A stretch of DNA of 36,661 bases from a virus: positions 1 through 36,661 of the IMG/VR virus record IMGVR_UViG_3300028840_004060. One strand, given 5' to 3'. Positions within the stretch are counted from its first letter, which is position 1. Each line of letters starts with the position of its first letter. The position numbers and the translations under genes were made by a program. This document shows positions 27,771 through 36,272 of this stretch, in pieces. The notes under the pieces were generated by a model. It was not told the DNA's origin. It searched no databases and saw nothing but the letters and a program-made list of their open reading frames with translations.

Positions 27771-28008
27771 GACAAACAAAGCACCTCACATTGATAGAAA
27801 AAATTATATTAAAGCTTTACGGAAAATGACTACCGACCTTCCGATAGAATGTATGTGCCTCCCAGAAAAAATTGAAAGCATTCTACTCAAAAATGAAATT
27901 TATACAATTTATGACGTAATAAATACAGATTTAAAGTTAATTAAGGGAATTGGACGTAAAAGTCTTGATATAATCATCGAAAGCTCTCGTCAATTCCTCA
28001 CTATGTGA
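27769..28008 (+). CDS. Antisense ORF resembling RNA polymerase alpha C-terminal domain
   Basis: This is a 79-residue plus-strand ORF inside the minus-strand late operon. Residues 31-70 (LPEKIESILLKNEIYTIYDV, then LKLIKGIGRKSLDIIIE) follow the alpha-CTD pattern: a first helix, the I-x-T-I-x-D-V turn, then the helix-hairpin-helix IKGIGRKS. Such modules bind DNA or contact RNA polymerase. It fills the 166-base gap between the scaffold and 28482 genes and overlaps the latter's last 72 bases. ATG 27769 has only a weak ribosome site, and its promoter would lie in the scaffold gene. The conserved pattern makes a chance ORF unlikely, but expression is unproven. Confidence 0.6.
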   Translation: MTNKAPHIDRKNYIKALRKMTTDLPIECMCLPEKIESILLKNEIYTIYDVINTDLKLIKGIGRKSLDIIIESSRQFLTM

Positions 28009-28482
28009 TTGTAAATATTCTTTTTCCGTTTCCAAAAAAACTTTAGTCTCTTTGCGTCTTTGATCAATCAATTCCTGTGGATTTTTGTACAAACTTTTGC
28101 ACCAATCAGCAGTTCTTTTCCAATTTTTATCAACGCTAATGAGAGCAGAAAGCATCGCTGCACATTCACGGTCCGGAATGCTCCACATGAACGTGCATTT
28201 GTCTGAGCGTCTATCATAAATCCAAACTGCCTGGTCAAATGTAGGTTTAGGAAGAAAAGCACTATAGAGGAATATTCGTTTGATTCCGTTTTGAAAAAAA
28301 CGATCCTTCTTTAAGATCTGAACAATGGCAAAAGAGGGATCGCTAAGATTTTTTTTCCCTCTCTCAATACAGTCGATTAACTCCTGATCAAGAGATTCAA
28401 CCATCGCTTCACCGACTTCCATTGTATCTACTTTCGTAGGATCTAGCAGGGAGCGTTTGACAAGTTGTGTGGGAGTTTCCAT
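27937..28482 (-). CDS. Late protein following the portal gene, unknown function
   Basis: This 181-residue protein starts in overlap with the previous stop. It carries LVKRSLLDPTKVDTMEVGEA, FQNGIKRIFLYSAFLPKPTF, WIYDRRSDKCTFMWSIPDRE and a long C-terminal charged helix. The W-x-Y-D...C-x-F-x-W-S-I-P-D block is a pattern remembered from hypothetical proteins next to portal genes in short-tailed phages. Its role is unknown, and head assembly is the natural guess. Its 3' end is overlapped by the antisense alpha-CTD-like ORF. Confidence 0.65.
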   Translation of the reverse strand: METPTQLVKRSLLDPTKVDTMEVGEAMVESLDQELIDCIERGKKNLSDPSFAIVQILKKDRFFQNGIKRIFLYSAFLPKPTFDQAVWIYDRRSDKCTFMWSIPDRECAAMLSALISVDKNWKRTADWCKSLYKNPQELIDQRRKETKVFLETEKEYLQSHSEELTRAFDDYIKTFTSNSLN

Positions 28483-28664
28483 TAGTAATCCTTTGAATGA
28501 GGATTTGCTTTTTTCTTTACGTAGTTTGCTAGACTGTCAGCATTCATACGCTCTTGCTTTCCACCATCTTCTGGCAGACGCAAATTATCTGACTTTAAGC
28601 AATTAAACTGTTTTTCCATTCTGCCTTTAGGAAGAGCAGCGCCTTTTTTTGGCTTCATGTCCAT
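28482..28664 (-). CDS. Small basic protein between portal and the 181-residue gene
   Basis: This 60-residue protein starts after GGAGGTCTAAAA. It is rich in Lys/Arg/Gly at the start (MDMKPKKGAALPKGRMEKQF) and polar at the end (MNADSLANYVKKKANPHSKD). It sits 2 bases after the portal stop and overlaps the next ATG by one base, so it is part of the late operon. Function unknown; it may bind DNA or the portal. Confidence 0.6.
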   Translation of the reverse strand: MDMKPKKGAALPKGRMEKQFNCLKSDNLRLPEDGGKQERMNADSLANYVKKKANPHSKDY

Positions 28665-28666
28665 TT

Positions 28667-30562
28667 TTAGACCTCCATTGTATAGGGTTGATTGACCATG
28701 TTATTGATTTCTTGCAACAATTTCAAAGTATTTGCAGCACTTTCATCAGCTTCAGCCTCTTCTTTTTCAATTTTAGATTCAACTTCTATAGATTGAGCTT
28801 CTTTTAATTGAGTACTGGCCATTTTCTCAGCTGTCTGACTCATCTTATACTGGTTTTCTGTCTGTGCACTTTGCATTTCAATTTGCGCCGTCATCTGTTG
28901 TTGTTGCATAGCCTGCTGTTGTTGCTGAGCAATATATTGTTTGATTTCTGCTTTATCGCTAATGCTTGCTTTATCAATAAAGAATTCATCAGGAACAGGA
29001 ATTTTTAGTGTTTCACGGAAGTATGCGGCTTGTCTGAGTGCTAATTGTCTTTGTGTGGTTGAGTAGATGCCATCTTCAATTTCAATACCAAAACGGGAAG
29101 TATCGGGATCAAAAAACGTCGGACTTGGAGGTCTTCCTAAAATGCTGGTGATTTTTGAAGTCGTGTAATTTTTTTGTATAGATTCTACTAAAATCTCACC
29201 AATCAGTTTTTGCGTTAAATCAGCACGATCGAAAATCGTTTGAAGTGTGATCAGCCCTGCGCCTTGTCTCAATTGTGCTAAAATGCCGGACTTATCATCA
29301 TCAGCTGCTCCAAGCAATTCTTCATTGATACCGCTAATTTGCATCATGTCTGCGGAAAGTTGTCTGCTAAGTTCAACCACAGATTGTGGAATAGAAGGTG
29401 CTTCAATTCGCTGTAAGCTGGTTTGATCAGCTTGCTCTTTTAGTCCGATCCCTTGGCCTTGTCCTGTTTTGAAGACATCTTTCGGATTAACTAGATGTTT
29501 AGGTTTGTAGATCCATCCAGAATTAGGCTGAGACTCAAGCAGGTCAAACTCAATGATCTTCCTGCGATTGTATAGATATTGAGCATCTCTTAAGCCTCGA
29601 ACAATTCCTTGGACTCGCCAGCTATAAGCAGAAATATCCGGCTCGTAATAACAGATATATGGTGCAAAAGGGTAACGGTCGATTCCAAGCTGGTTTTCTC
29701 CATCGTAAAATTCATGCCCGTTGATGGAAATATTTAGTTTAACAGTAGGAATATCGACTTCTTGAACCATGATCCAAGGATTGAACATCGCCTGTTCTTC
29801 CGCTTCTTTTAAACTCCCTTTGTATTCACGAGTAACACCTGTCATCATATTAGTAACCATCACAGCTTTTCTAAAGTCTCGATAGTAAAATTCATCGACA
29901 TAAAGAAGCTGTTCAATATTTCTTCCCATCGCTTGTGCTTGCATGGGAAATTTACCATCACGAGTTCCAGCTGGTCGCATCTTATCAATTTCAGCAGAAG
30001 CTAAAGGCATAATCATTTTAGCGCCCGATTTGCTTGTCCAACGTCTGCGCCAGATGAATCCGCAGTCGCTCAAATCCTGCTTACGGAAATTCGCATCGAC
30101 TAAAACGTTTTGGAACCCAACATGATCAGCTTGCAGGTCCCCTACTAGCGGATCGCTAACAGTGTCTTTGTAGATGTGAACCCAATCCATGCCGGATGTT
30201 ACGCCCCCCTCGAAAGAAGTAGAGTTAATCTCATGAATTTTTGCTTTGTTATATGTGTGCATAACCACTTGTGTCATGTCGTCAGCATCAACATCAGCAC
30301 CTTCTCTTTGAGGAATACAAATAGTAGATTTCCTGTGCTGTCTTTGATATCCACATAGCATATTGACCTGCCTGCGAATGAAATTGAAAAAGAATTGATA
30401 TTTCGATCGGTATTTTGCAGTGCCGATTAAATCGTTCCACAAATCTTGATCGTTAGCCTTGAATCGTTGGTCTATTCTGCCTTGTGCCCAGTAAGCAGAG
30501 TTTTGAGGATAATTTAATCGATAACATTCCTCACGGTATTTCTTTATATCAGTATCCTTCAT
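28667..30562 (-). CDS. Portal protein, P22-like
   Basis: This 631-residue protein shows portal hallmarks: an N-terminal helical part (YREECYRLNYPQNSAYWAQG, FFFNFIRRQVNMLCGYQRQH), GVTSGMDWVHIYKDT, and a central clip region leading to a long C-terminal Gln-rich helix (QQQQQAMQQQQMTAQIEMQS), the counterpart of the P22 barrel. The size and the Gln-rich barrel fit the P22-like rather than the lambda-like type. It forms the 12-fold ring for DNA entry. Its start overlaps the terminase end by 14 bases. Confidence 0.85.
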   Translation of the reverse strand: MKDTDIKKYREECYRLNYPQNSAYWAQGRIDQRFKANDQDLWNDLIGTAKYRSKYQFFFNFIRRQVNMLCGYQRQHRKSTICIPQREGADVDADDMTQVVMHTYNKAKIHEINSTSFEGGVTSGMDWVHIYKDTVSDPLVGDLQADHVGFQNVLVDANFRKQDLSDCGFIWRRRWTSKSGAKMIMPLASAEIDKMRPAGTRDGKFPMQAQAMGRNIEQLLYVDEFYYRDFRKAVMVTNMMTGVTREYKGSLKEAEEQAMFNPWIMVQEVDIPTVKLNISINGHEFYDGENQLGIDRYPFAPYICYYEPDISAYSWRVQGIVRGLRDAQYLYNRRKIIEFDLLESQPNSGWIYKPKHLVNPKDVFKTGQGQGIGLKEQADQTSLQRIEAPSIPQSVVELSRQLSADMMQISGINEELLGAADDDKSGILAQLRQGAGLITLQTIFDRADLTQKLIGEILVESIQKNYTTSKITSILGRPPSPTFFDPDTSRFGIEIEDGIYSTTQRQLALRQAAYFRETLKIPVPDEFFIDKASISDKAEIKQYIAQQQQQAMQQQQMTAQIEMQSAQTENQYKMSQTAEKMASTQLKEAQSIEVESKIEKEEAEADESAANTLKLLQEINNMVNQPYTMEV

Positions 30563-31808
30563 TCATTTCCCTCATAGCTTCCTTGTAAAGCGATTCAAGT
30601 TTTTCCGCATCATAGAAATCTTCAAGCTCCCCATTAGGGAAGTGACTGAAACAGAGATATTTAAATGCGTCTGCTGCATGATCCTCCTTCTTGATCGGAG
30701 CGTCAATACCCTTGTCTGTCATCTTTGGGTCCCAAGAATAACTTTGAAGTTGCTTGATCAAATTCTTGCATCCTCGGTTAATCACTATATTAAGCTGACT
30801 CAAAAACTTGTTGCAATGTTTTATTCCAGTTAAAACGTCGTTTTTAGCATTGATAACAGGTAAATCCTTTCTTTGCAGTTCTAACTTTAAGCTAGCAGCC
30901 GCAGGGTCTACGTAAAGCGCCTCAATATTTTCCCCTTTCAAAAAATCGAAGATAGCGTCTGCTTGTTCACCATCGGTCATGGTGAAACCCTTAACAGCCG
31001 GATCAAAGTAAAATTCTTTCTCAATGTATATCTGCGGCCACTCGTTTACTTTAATATCCGCTACCAAAACACACGTCGGATTAGTAGTTCCATAGTCACA
31101 TCCGGCAATTTTTATTCCTCGTGTCCTTTTGATTTCATCGACAACATTAATGGCTGGATCAAACCCATCGAATACAACTCCCTCAGCTCTTGTCCATTGA
31201 CCCAAGATATATCTGTCATACCAAACTCCAGAATACTCCTTAGTCAGCTCGTCTTTATAGCTTTGACTCAAACTAGGGTTGTCCTCTAGCCCGAAGTAGA
31301 AAACAGTCAGATTAATATCCGGATTATCAATGACCTTTTCTTTTAGCCAATGAGTGGGTGACTCAGGGTTCGTCGTAGCAATCAGTTTTGCATCGTCCAC
31401 AGACAGCCTGGACAGGATCATCTTGTAGAAAGGCTCTGGAATATCGGTCAGCTCGTCCAAATAAGCCAAAGCCAACGTAGCACCTTTAATCCTTCTCACA
31501 GCAGATTCGTCAGGAGCACCAAGTAAATGCACACGACGACCCAATAGCATCATCGTATTAGATTTGCTTGTAGGCAAAGGAATATTGCATAGCTCACATA
31601 GCGAAGGCAAAATATTTCTTTGAACAGTATCCCGACTCACACCACAGATCAAAGCATCCCCTTTAGGTAATGTCTGACATAAGCTGATAAAGCGCAAGAT
31701 GCTACTAAACGTCTTCCCGGAGCGAACAGAACCGCACCATAACGACTGACGTCCAGTGCTATTCTGGATAGATTCAATCTGTTTAGGGGAAAGGGTAAAT
31801 TCTTTCAT
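30549..31808 (-). CDS. terL: Terminase large subunit
   Basis: This 419-residue protein has Walker A GSVRSGKT (26-33), Walker B LALAYLDE (112-119) and the coupling motif ATTNP (144-148). The RNase-H-like nuclease domain has DYGTTNP (Asp238), YVDPAAAS (Asp301) and KKEDHAADAF (Asp376/Asp380). It pumps DNA into the prohead and cuts concatemers. The length is usual for short-tailed phages. No convincing ribosome site precedes the ATG, and a strong promoter lies only about 30 bases upstream. It is the first gene of the late operon. Confidence 0.92.
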   Translation of the reverse strand: MKEFTLSPKQIESIQNSTGRQSLWCGSVRSGKTFSSILRFISLCQTLPKGDALICGVSRDTVQRNILPSLCELCNIPLPTSKSNTMMLLGRRVHLLGAPDESAVRRIKGATLALAYLDELTDIPEPFYKMILSRLSVDDAKLIATTNPESPTHWLKEKVIDNPDINLTVFYFGLEDNPSLSQSYKDELTKEYSGVWYDRYILGQWTRAEGVVFDGFDPAINVVDEIKRTRGIKIAGCDYGTTNPTCVLVADIKVNEWPQIYIEKEFYFDPAVKGFTMTDGEQADAIFDFLKGENIEALYVDPAAASLKLELQRKDLPVINAKNDVLTGIKHCNKFLSQLNIVINRGCKNLIKQLQSYSWDPKMTDKGIDAPIKKEDHAADAFKYLCFSHFPNGELEDFYDAEKLESLYKEAMREMNEGY

Positions 31809-31835
31809 AAAGAAACACGTGAAAACATGATACTT

Positions 31836-31864
31836 AATATCACTCGAAAATATTTACTTGTCAA
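31836..31864 (-). promoter_or_regulatory. Late operon promoter
   Basis: On the minus strand, consensus -35 TTGACA (plus 31859-31864) is followed after 17 bases by GATATT (plus 31836-31841), with TATTAA two bases further as an alternative -10. Transcription would start about 20 bases before the terminase ATG. The remaining divergent region up to 31950 shows no second promoter of this quality for the plus-strand genes. The whole 19336-31808 operon could be read from it by host sigma70 polymerase. Confidence 0.65.
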
Positions 31865-31949
31865 CTGTTTGCCTTTTGTTCGCTAAAAACGGTAGTGTAA
31901 AACAAATTAAGAATTTAATATAGTGAGGAAAACTAACGAAGGATACGAA

Positions 31950-32372
31950 ATGTCATTAGGTAGACCCAGAACAAATTGTCCAGAAGATGAAGAGTTGATT
32001 GAGCTTGGGAAAGAACTAGTAGAATGGTCCAAAAATGATAATCCAGAAGATTTGCGCTGGTGCAACTGGCATTCCCCAAAAGGTATACTAAGAAAAACTT
32101 GGGAGCAAATGATTCAGAAAGAGGCGTTTCGGATATATTATGAGGAAGCACAACATAATTTAGCTCGAAAATGGTTAAGATGTGATGTCCATCATAGCAT
32201 TGCTCATCGGTTCTTGTGGATGTATTGTCCAGACCTGAAAAAGGATGAAGTTGAGAAGATGGAGATAGAGGCAAACGTCAAAAAAACTAAAGATGAGTCA
32301 GAGGCGCATAATATCGCAAATGCGATCAATAACTTAGTGGACTCTAAGAAGGAAGAAAAAAATGAGCTTTAA
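31950..32372 (+). CDS. Terminase small subunit candidate
   Basis: ATG 31950 follows AAGGA with good spacing; the frame is open to 31923. The 140-residue product (MSLGRPRTNCPEDEELIELG, LRWCNWHSPKGILRKTWEQM, LARKWLRCDVHHSIAHRFLW) has an HTH-like N-terminus (GRP start), a Trp-rich middle and a highly charged C-terminal helix (EIEANVKKTKDESEAHNIAN), as small terminases often do. It is divergent from the large terminase, an unusual split, and overlaps the first ejection-protein gene. The assignment rests on position and profile. Confidence 0.6.
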   Translation: MSLGRPRTNCPEDEELIELGKELVEWSKNDNPEDLRWCNWHSPKGILRKTWEQMIQKEAFRIYYEEAQHNLARKWLRCDVHHSIAHRFLWMYCPDLKKDEVEKMEIEANVKKTKDESEAHNIANAINNLVDSKKEEKNEL

Positions 32373-32886
32373 CTTATTCGATTTTTTGATGGGAACTGGA
32401 GCACAAGAAAAGCAATTGCAAACGTTGACTCCAGAGCAACAACAATTGTTTCAAATGATTCAAGGTGCTTTGTCTGGACAAGATCAATCCAGTCCTATGG
32501 GACAAGCTTTTCAATATCTCAGCAGTTTAGCACAAGGCGATCCGGAGACAATGCAACAGTTTACAGCTCCGATGCAAAGGCAATTTTCTGAGCAGACTAT
32601 TCCGGACTTAGCGGCAAAGTTTGCAGGGATGGGATCAGGGGGAGCTTTTAAGGGGTCTGGATTTAGACAAGCTGCTCTTAGAGAAGGGAGCAATCTTGCG
32701 GAGAAAATGCAGGCGTTGACATCGGGGATGCAAATGCAAGCAGCCGGTCAGTTGCCAAGCTATTTTAGTCAAGCAACACAACCGATGTTCCAACCGGCAC
32801 TGACAGAGCCGACAACAGGATTATTACCTGGTATGGCAGTAGGTTTTGCACAAGGTGCAGGTAAATCTTTTGGAGGAGGATTTTAA
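32362..32886 (+). CDS. Putative DNA-ejection (internal virion) protein 1
   Basis: This 174-residue protein is Gln/Gly/Ala/Met-rich: MSFNLFDFLMGTGAQEKQLQ, QQLFQMIQGALSGQDQSSPM, FAGMGSGGAFKGSGFRQAAL, AVGFAQGAGKSFGGGF. Such low-complexity amphipathic sequence without charge clusters is typical of ejected proteins of P22- or T7-like phages, which form a trans-envelope channel. It overlaps the small-terminase candidate by 11 bases and the next gene by one base. Three proteins of this type follow one another here. Confidence 0.6.
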   Translation: MSFNLFDFLMGTGAQEKQLQTLTPEQQQLFQMIQGALSGQDQSSPMGQAFQYLSSLAQGDPETMQQFTAPMQRQFSEQTIPDLAAKFAGMGSGGAFKGSGFRQAALREGSNLAEKMQALTSGMQMQAAGQLPSYFSQATQPMFQPALTEPTTGLLPGMAVGFAQGAGKSFGGGF

Positions 32887-34379
32887 TGGTTGTACGTATA
32901 CCAACAATAGACGTAGGCGGACAGATCGGACAAGGACTAGGACAGGCAGGCGCTGGATTTGCAGAAAACATGTACTTGAAAAGTCAGTTGGAAGGTCTGC
33001 AAAGTGAATTAAAAGATTCACCTAATAGAACTGGAATTGACCTTTATAATATGCTCAATCAAAGGCTTGGCAATACCCCAAAAGGAAGAGCGTTAGCAGA
33101 CAAATTATTTCCTATTTTACAAGAAAGTGCTGCACAGATGCCTATGCCACAGCAAGGAAGTCCAGGTGGTATGACATCTCAAGGATTTACAGGAGGTGCG
33201 CAACCTGTACCTGTCACCGGACAAACCACAGAACAGCCACTAGTCAATCCACTAGCTCCACCTCCGGTTCAAGGAGCTGCTCAAGAACAGGTGCGTCAGG
33301 ACAACGCTGTTTTACCTGAGACAAAGAAAGCAAGACCCTCTTTTGATGATCTTGTTTATGAGCCAGAATCCTTAGTTACAGGGGATAGAGGCGATTTAAA
33401 GCAATACTATAGCGCTCCCCCAGTCCTTGACCAAGCAAGAAGACAGTCAAGAGTACAAGCGCTTTTAAGCTCAGGTAGGGCTAAAACATTTGAGTCGGCA
33501 AATGCTATTGCGGAAAAAGAGTTTGAAAGCGATCTTGCAGAGTTTAACCGCAAGCGAGATCAATTTAATCAGCAAGAAGTGAGATTAAATGATACTCTTT
33601 CTCAGTTTACTCCAAGATTTGAGTCTGTAGCAGGAGATCTTTATGGTGGAACAGATGAAGAGTTTGCTAATGGGAGCAGGCTGATTGCTCAATATTACGC
33701 ATTGCAAGAAGATGCTAATGGGAATCCGGTCCATTCACCAAGGGAAGCGGCCGAGCTTGCGATGAAAGATGTAAGACAGATGTCTAATGCTTTAAAAAAG
33801 GTGCAGGCTATCAATCCACTTTCACTTCCAGAGGTTTCATCTGAAAACATTAAGAAACGCAAGTTTGATGCTCTAAAGCCAGTTGTTGCAATGGCAAAAA
33901 AATTTGGTATGCAGGACTACTTGCGCAATCAGATTGTAGCTAATCATATCCTTTCGCCATCAGAAGCATCAGCACAATTATTTAAACCATCAAAAGAACT
34001 GATCAAAGGTATCGATTCAATAAAGGAAAAAAAGCCGAAAAGTTTTAATGAATGGATGGATGTAGGTCAAGGTGGAATACTTTCAGCAGATCAGGAGCAA
34101 ATTCGTCAAGCGGCGGAAGTGATTAAAAACATGGGACCGAATCAAAGTTTGGTCGTCGCACGTGCTTTGCTTCATGATAAAGGTTTTGATGAAGGTTCAT
34201 TCAACAGTGCTTATGAGCAAGCAATTGACTTAGGTTGGGAACCATCTAAGTTTCAAGAAAGGGAATACTTAAATCATCTTGGAAGACCAGTGCGTTACAG
34301 TCTTAGCGACTACTGGAGTGGAAGGACAAGAGGCTTCAGAGATTTCTTAAATAACTATATCTTTAGGGAGAAAAACTAA
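32886..34379 (+). CDS. Putative DNA-ejection (internal virion) protein 2
   Basis: This 497-residue protein has a Gly/Ala/Gln opening (IDVGGQIGQGLGQAGAGFAE), a Pro/Gln-rich segment (about 85-150) and helical, charged remaining parts (ALLSSGRAKTFESANAIAEK, DLAEFNRKRDQFNQQEVRLN). The composition fits internal head proteins ejected with DNA; no lytic transglycosylase motif was found. Its stop overlaps the start of the next gene (TAATGG), so all three proteins are made from one mRNA. Confidence 0.6.
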   Translation: MVVRIPTIDVGGQIGQGLGQAGAGFAENMYLKSQLEGLQSELKDSPNRTGIDLYNMLNQRLGNTPKGRALADKLFPILQESAAQMPMPQQGSPGGMTSQGFTGGAQPVPVTGQTTEQPLVNPLAPPPVQGAAQEQVRQDNAVLPETKKARPSFDDLVYEPESLVTGDRGDLKQYYSAPPVLDQARRQSRVQALLSSGRAKTFESANAIAEKEFESDLAEFNRKRDQFNQQEVRLNDTLSQFTPRFESVAGDLYGGTDEEFANGSRLIAQYYALQEDANGNPVHSPREAAELAMKDVRQMSNALKKVQAINPLSLPEVSSENIKKRKFDALKPVVAMAKKFGMQDYLRNQIVANHILSPSEASAQLFKPSKELIKGIDSIKEKKPKSFNEWMDVGQGGILSADQEQIRQAAEVIKNMGPNQSLVVARALLHDKGFDEGSFNSAYEQAIDLGWEPSKFQEREYLNHLGRPVRYSLSDYWSGRTRGFRDFLNNYIFREKN

Positions 34380-35071
34380 TGGTCAGCGCAGCACAATTCT
34401 TGGAAAGATCTATGACAGGGGGATACAGTGCAGATGAGATACGAAACTTTCTGGAAACAGCTGCAAAACGAGATCCCAAACAAAAGGAAGCCTTGAAGCT
34501 TTTAGACACTGCAACAGATACGATGGCTAAGGAGGAAAAATCCTCTACGTCACTAGGGGATGTGGTTGGTAAAGCGGCTAAAACAGCAGCCGGAGTTGCT
34601 GTACCAGCAGCCTTAACGTATGCAGCAGCTGGACCCATAGCAGGCGCAATAGGAGGAATGGGAGCAGAAGCAGCAGGTGCATTAGGTGCCGGCGAAGCAA
34701 TGGCAGGAGCGGAAGGTGCAGGAGCAGGACTTTCACAAATGCTAAAAAATATGAATCCTAAAGACTTAATGAATCTCTGGAATACATACCAAAAGCAAGG
34801 CGCAGGCGCAACACTGGCACAGTTTGCACAAAGTCAGATGAAAGGACAAGCAGGCGGTGCAATGGGACAACCTCAGCAATCGACAGGTCTTGAATTGCCA
34901 GAAGAGATAAGATCTATTGCGTTGAGGCAGCTACAACAACAAGGAGACCCATTACAAGCATCCCAAATAACAGCGGCAGAAGTTCTTCGCGGTCCCCCTT
35001 TAAGTGTCGCAAGCTATGCCACAGCAGACAATGCCACCACAACAGTCTGGAGGGATACGATCTATGCCTGA
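34379..35071 (+). CDS. Putative DNA-ejection (internal virion) protein 3, with altered C-terminus
   Basis: This 230-residue protein has a long hydrophobic Ala/Gly segment (about 64-118: AGVAVPAALTYAAAGPIAGA, GGMGAEAAGALGAGEAMAGA), likely membrane-active during DNA injection, and a Gln-rich part (LRQLQQQGDPLQASQITAAE). After base 35004 the frame is displaced relative to copy A (2-346): the end reads SVASYATADNATTTVWRDTI instead of the copy A ending MPDDQLMALMKQRGLL. In another frame the copy A ending is still encoded (35005-35113). The intact protein would therefore have about 60 more or different residues. Confidence 0.65.
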   Translation: MVSAAQFLERSMTGGYSADEIRNFLETAAKRDPKQKEALKLLDTATDTMAKEEKSSTSLGDVVGKAAKTAAGVAVPAALTYAAAGPIAGAIGGMGAEAAGALGAGEAMAGAEGAGAGLSQMLKNMNPKDLMNLWNTYQKQGAGATLAQFAQSQMKGQAGGAMGQPQQSTGLELPEEIRSIALRQLQQQGDPLQASQITAAEVLRGPPLSVASYATADNATTTVWRDTIYA

Positions 35072-35110
35072 CGATCAGTTAATGGCGCTAATGAAACAAA
35101 GAGGACTATT

Positions 35111-35690
35111 GTGACACTTAGTCAAACTCTTTTAGGTTCATCACTTGGAATAGGCGCAAGAGTACTTGAAGGATTTAACAGGCGCAAAAGGAACAAGTAC
35201 CAGAGAGATGAAAACCTTTTTTCTAAACAGATAACTAAAGAGTTTGATAGAAGGCTACAACAAGAGGCTAACAGGAGAGCATCAGAAGAAACATCTATTG
35301 ATGAAGAGTTTAACCGTCGGTTAATGGATGAGTACAAGCGACGATTGGCAGAGGGACAGGTGCAAGCGCCTACACCTTCACCTCTTCCAGATACAGACAT
35401 CCCAACTGCACCTTCCAAGTTCAAACATATCAGGATTTAAATACGACCCAAAAAGCAAACAAATGTTTGTACAATTTTTAGACAAATATCCGAATCGTAA
35501 TGGACCAAAATATGTATATGAAAATGTGGACCCGTTTATATACGAAGTGATCAAAAGGGGAGCTGTAGCACCAAAAACGTCCGGTAAAAACAAGTATCAC
35601 ACTTGGTATAAGGATGTGTCTCCCAGCTTAGGAGCTTCTGTTTACCACCTGCTTAAAATGGGCAATTACTCGTATAAAAAAATTGGTTAG
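35111..35690 (+). pseudogene. KTSC-domain protein, copy B, frameshifted
   Basis: The GTG start overlaps the stop of the displaced ejection-protein ending (GTGA), as ATGA does in copy A. The first part (MTLSQTLLGSSLGIGARVLE, then the charged helix) ends at 35440; the KTSC part is open in another frame from 35328 and ends at 35690 (SNISGFKYDPKSKQMFVQFL...SLGASVYHLLKMGNY). Copy A has 582 bases, this copy 580: two bases are missing around 35419-35424, at GCACCTTCCAAG versus GCACCATATCCAAG. It is either a damaged gene or a sequence error near the contig end. Confidence 0.7.
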
Positions 35691-35965
35691 TCAATATCTC
35701 TTAGATATAATTTATCTATAAAAGTTGTATTTTCATAGAAATCCCATTCCCATTCAACTTTTCTAGTTTTGAGATTGTATTCACCATTTCCTTCCAATAC
35801 CTTTTTGAAGTTCTTTGATGTTATAACCTGAACAAACACATCTTCTGTAAACTCTTTTTTCAGATAATTATTATATATTTTATTTAAATTATCCCCAGTA
35901 CCTGCAAGATCATTCCATCCACCACTAGGATAAAACCTAAGAAACTCGAATATTAGGTATTTCAT
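35687..35965 (-). CDS. Small protein with FYPSGGW motif (passenger gene of copy B)
   Basis: This 92-residue protein starts MKYLIFEFLRFYPSGGWNDL, then AGTGDNLNKIYNNYLKKEFT and VFVQVITSKNFKKVLEGNGE. It shares the KYLxF...FYPxGG...D opening with the gene at 10726-10989, while the rest is very different. Its ATG overlaps the HTH stop (ATGA). In copy A the same place is taken by the 31-residue membrane peptide. Function unknown. Confidence 0.7.
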   Translation of the reverse strand: MKYLIFEFLRFYPSGGWNDLAGTGDNLNKIYNNYLKKEFTEDVFVQVITSKNFKKVLEGNGEYNLKTRKVEWEWDFYENTTFIDKLYLRDID

Positions 35966-36237
35966 TCCTCATCCTCATTCATGCTATTGTAAACATCTTT
36001 TAAATCCACGTGGGCGATCCTGTGTATTTCTGTCACGGGTATGCGATAATTGGCATTTTTTCCCTGTGTTAAACGAAGTGCTATGATCTTTCCGTCCCTA
36101 ATACCCTTATACACAGTATTATAATGTACACCAAGTTCTTCCGCAAACTCTTTCACTTTATAAAACCGTTTCAAACTGTCACCTGCCTTGCAATTGTATT
36201 TAACACTGTTACCTGCATCACCATTGTTTGACAGCAT
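35962..36237 (-). CDS. Excisionase/MerR-type HTH protein (copy B)
   Basis: This 91-residue protein is homologous over its whole length with 1017-1283: FYKVKEFAEELGVHYNTVYK in the HTH and DGKIIALRLTQGKNANYRIP in the wing. It starts with ATG (copy A has GTG) and differs mainly in the first 20 and last 15 residues. It is divergent from the fibre gene at 36273 by 35 bases, the same arrangement as in copy A, so its regulatory link to the fibre or to its passenger gene is probably conserved. Confidence 0.8.
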   Translation of the reverse strand: MLSNNGDAGNSVKYNCKAGDSLKRFYKVKEFAEELGVHYNTVYKGIRDGKIIALRLTQGKNANYRIPVTEIHRIAHVDLKDVYNSMNEDEE

Positions 36238-36272
36238 AGTTTATTTTGAAAGAAAAAACTTTGAGGTTAAAA

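Noticed and set aside
28667-31808. Plus-strand ORFs inside portal and terminase genes (28808-29008, 29943-30125, 30176-30358, 30642-30833, 30963-31289)
   Set aside because: Shadows of strongly conserved genes, without start signals; unlike the alpha-CTD-like ORF at 27769 they match no domain pattern.
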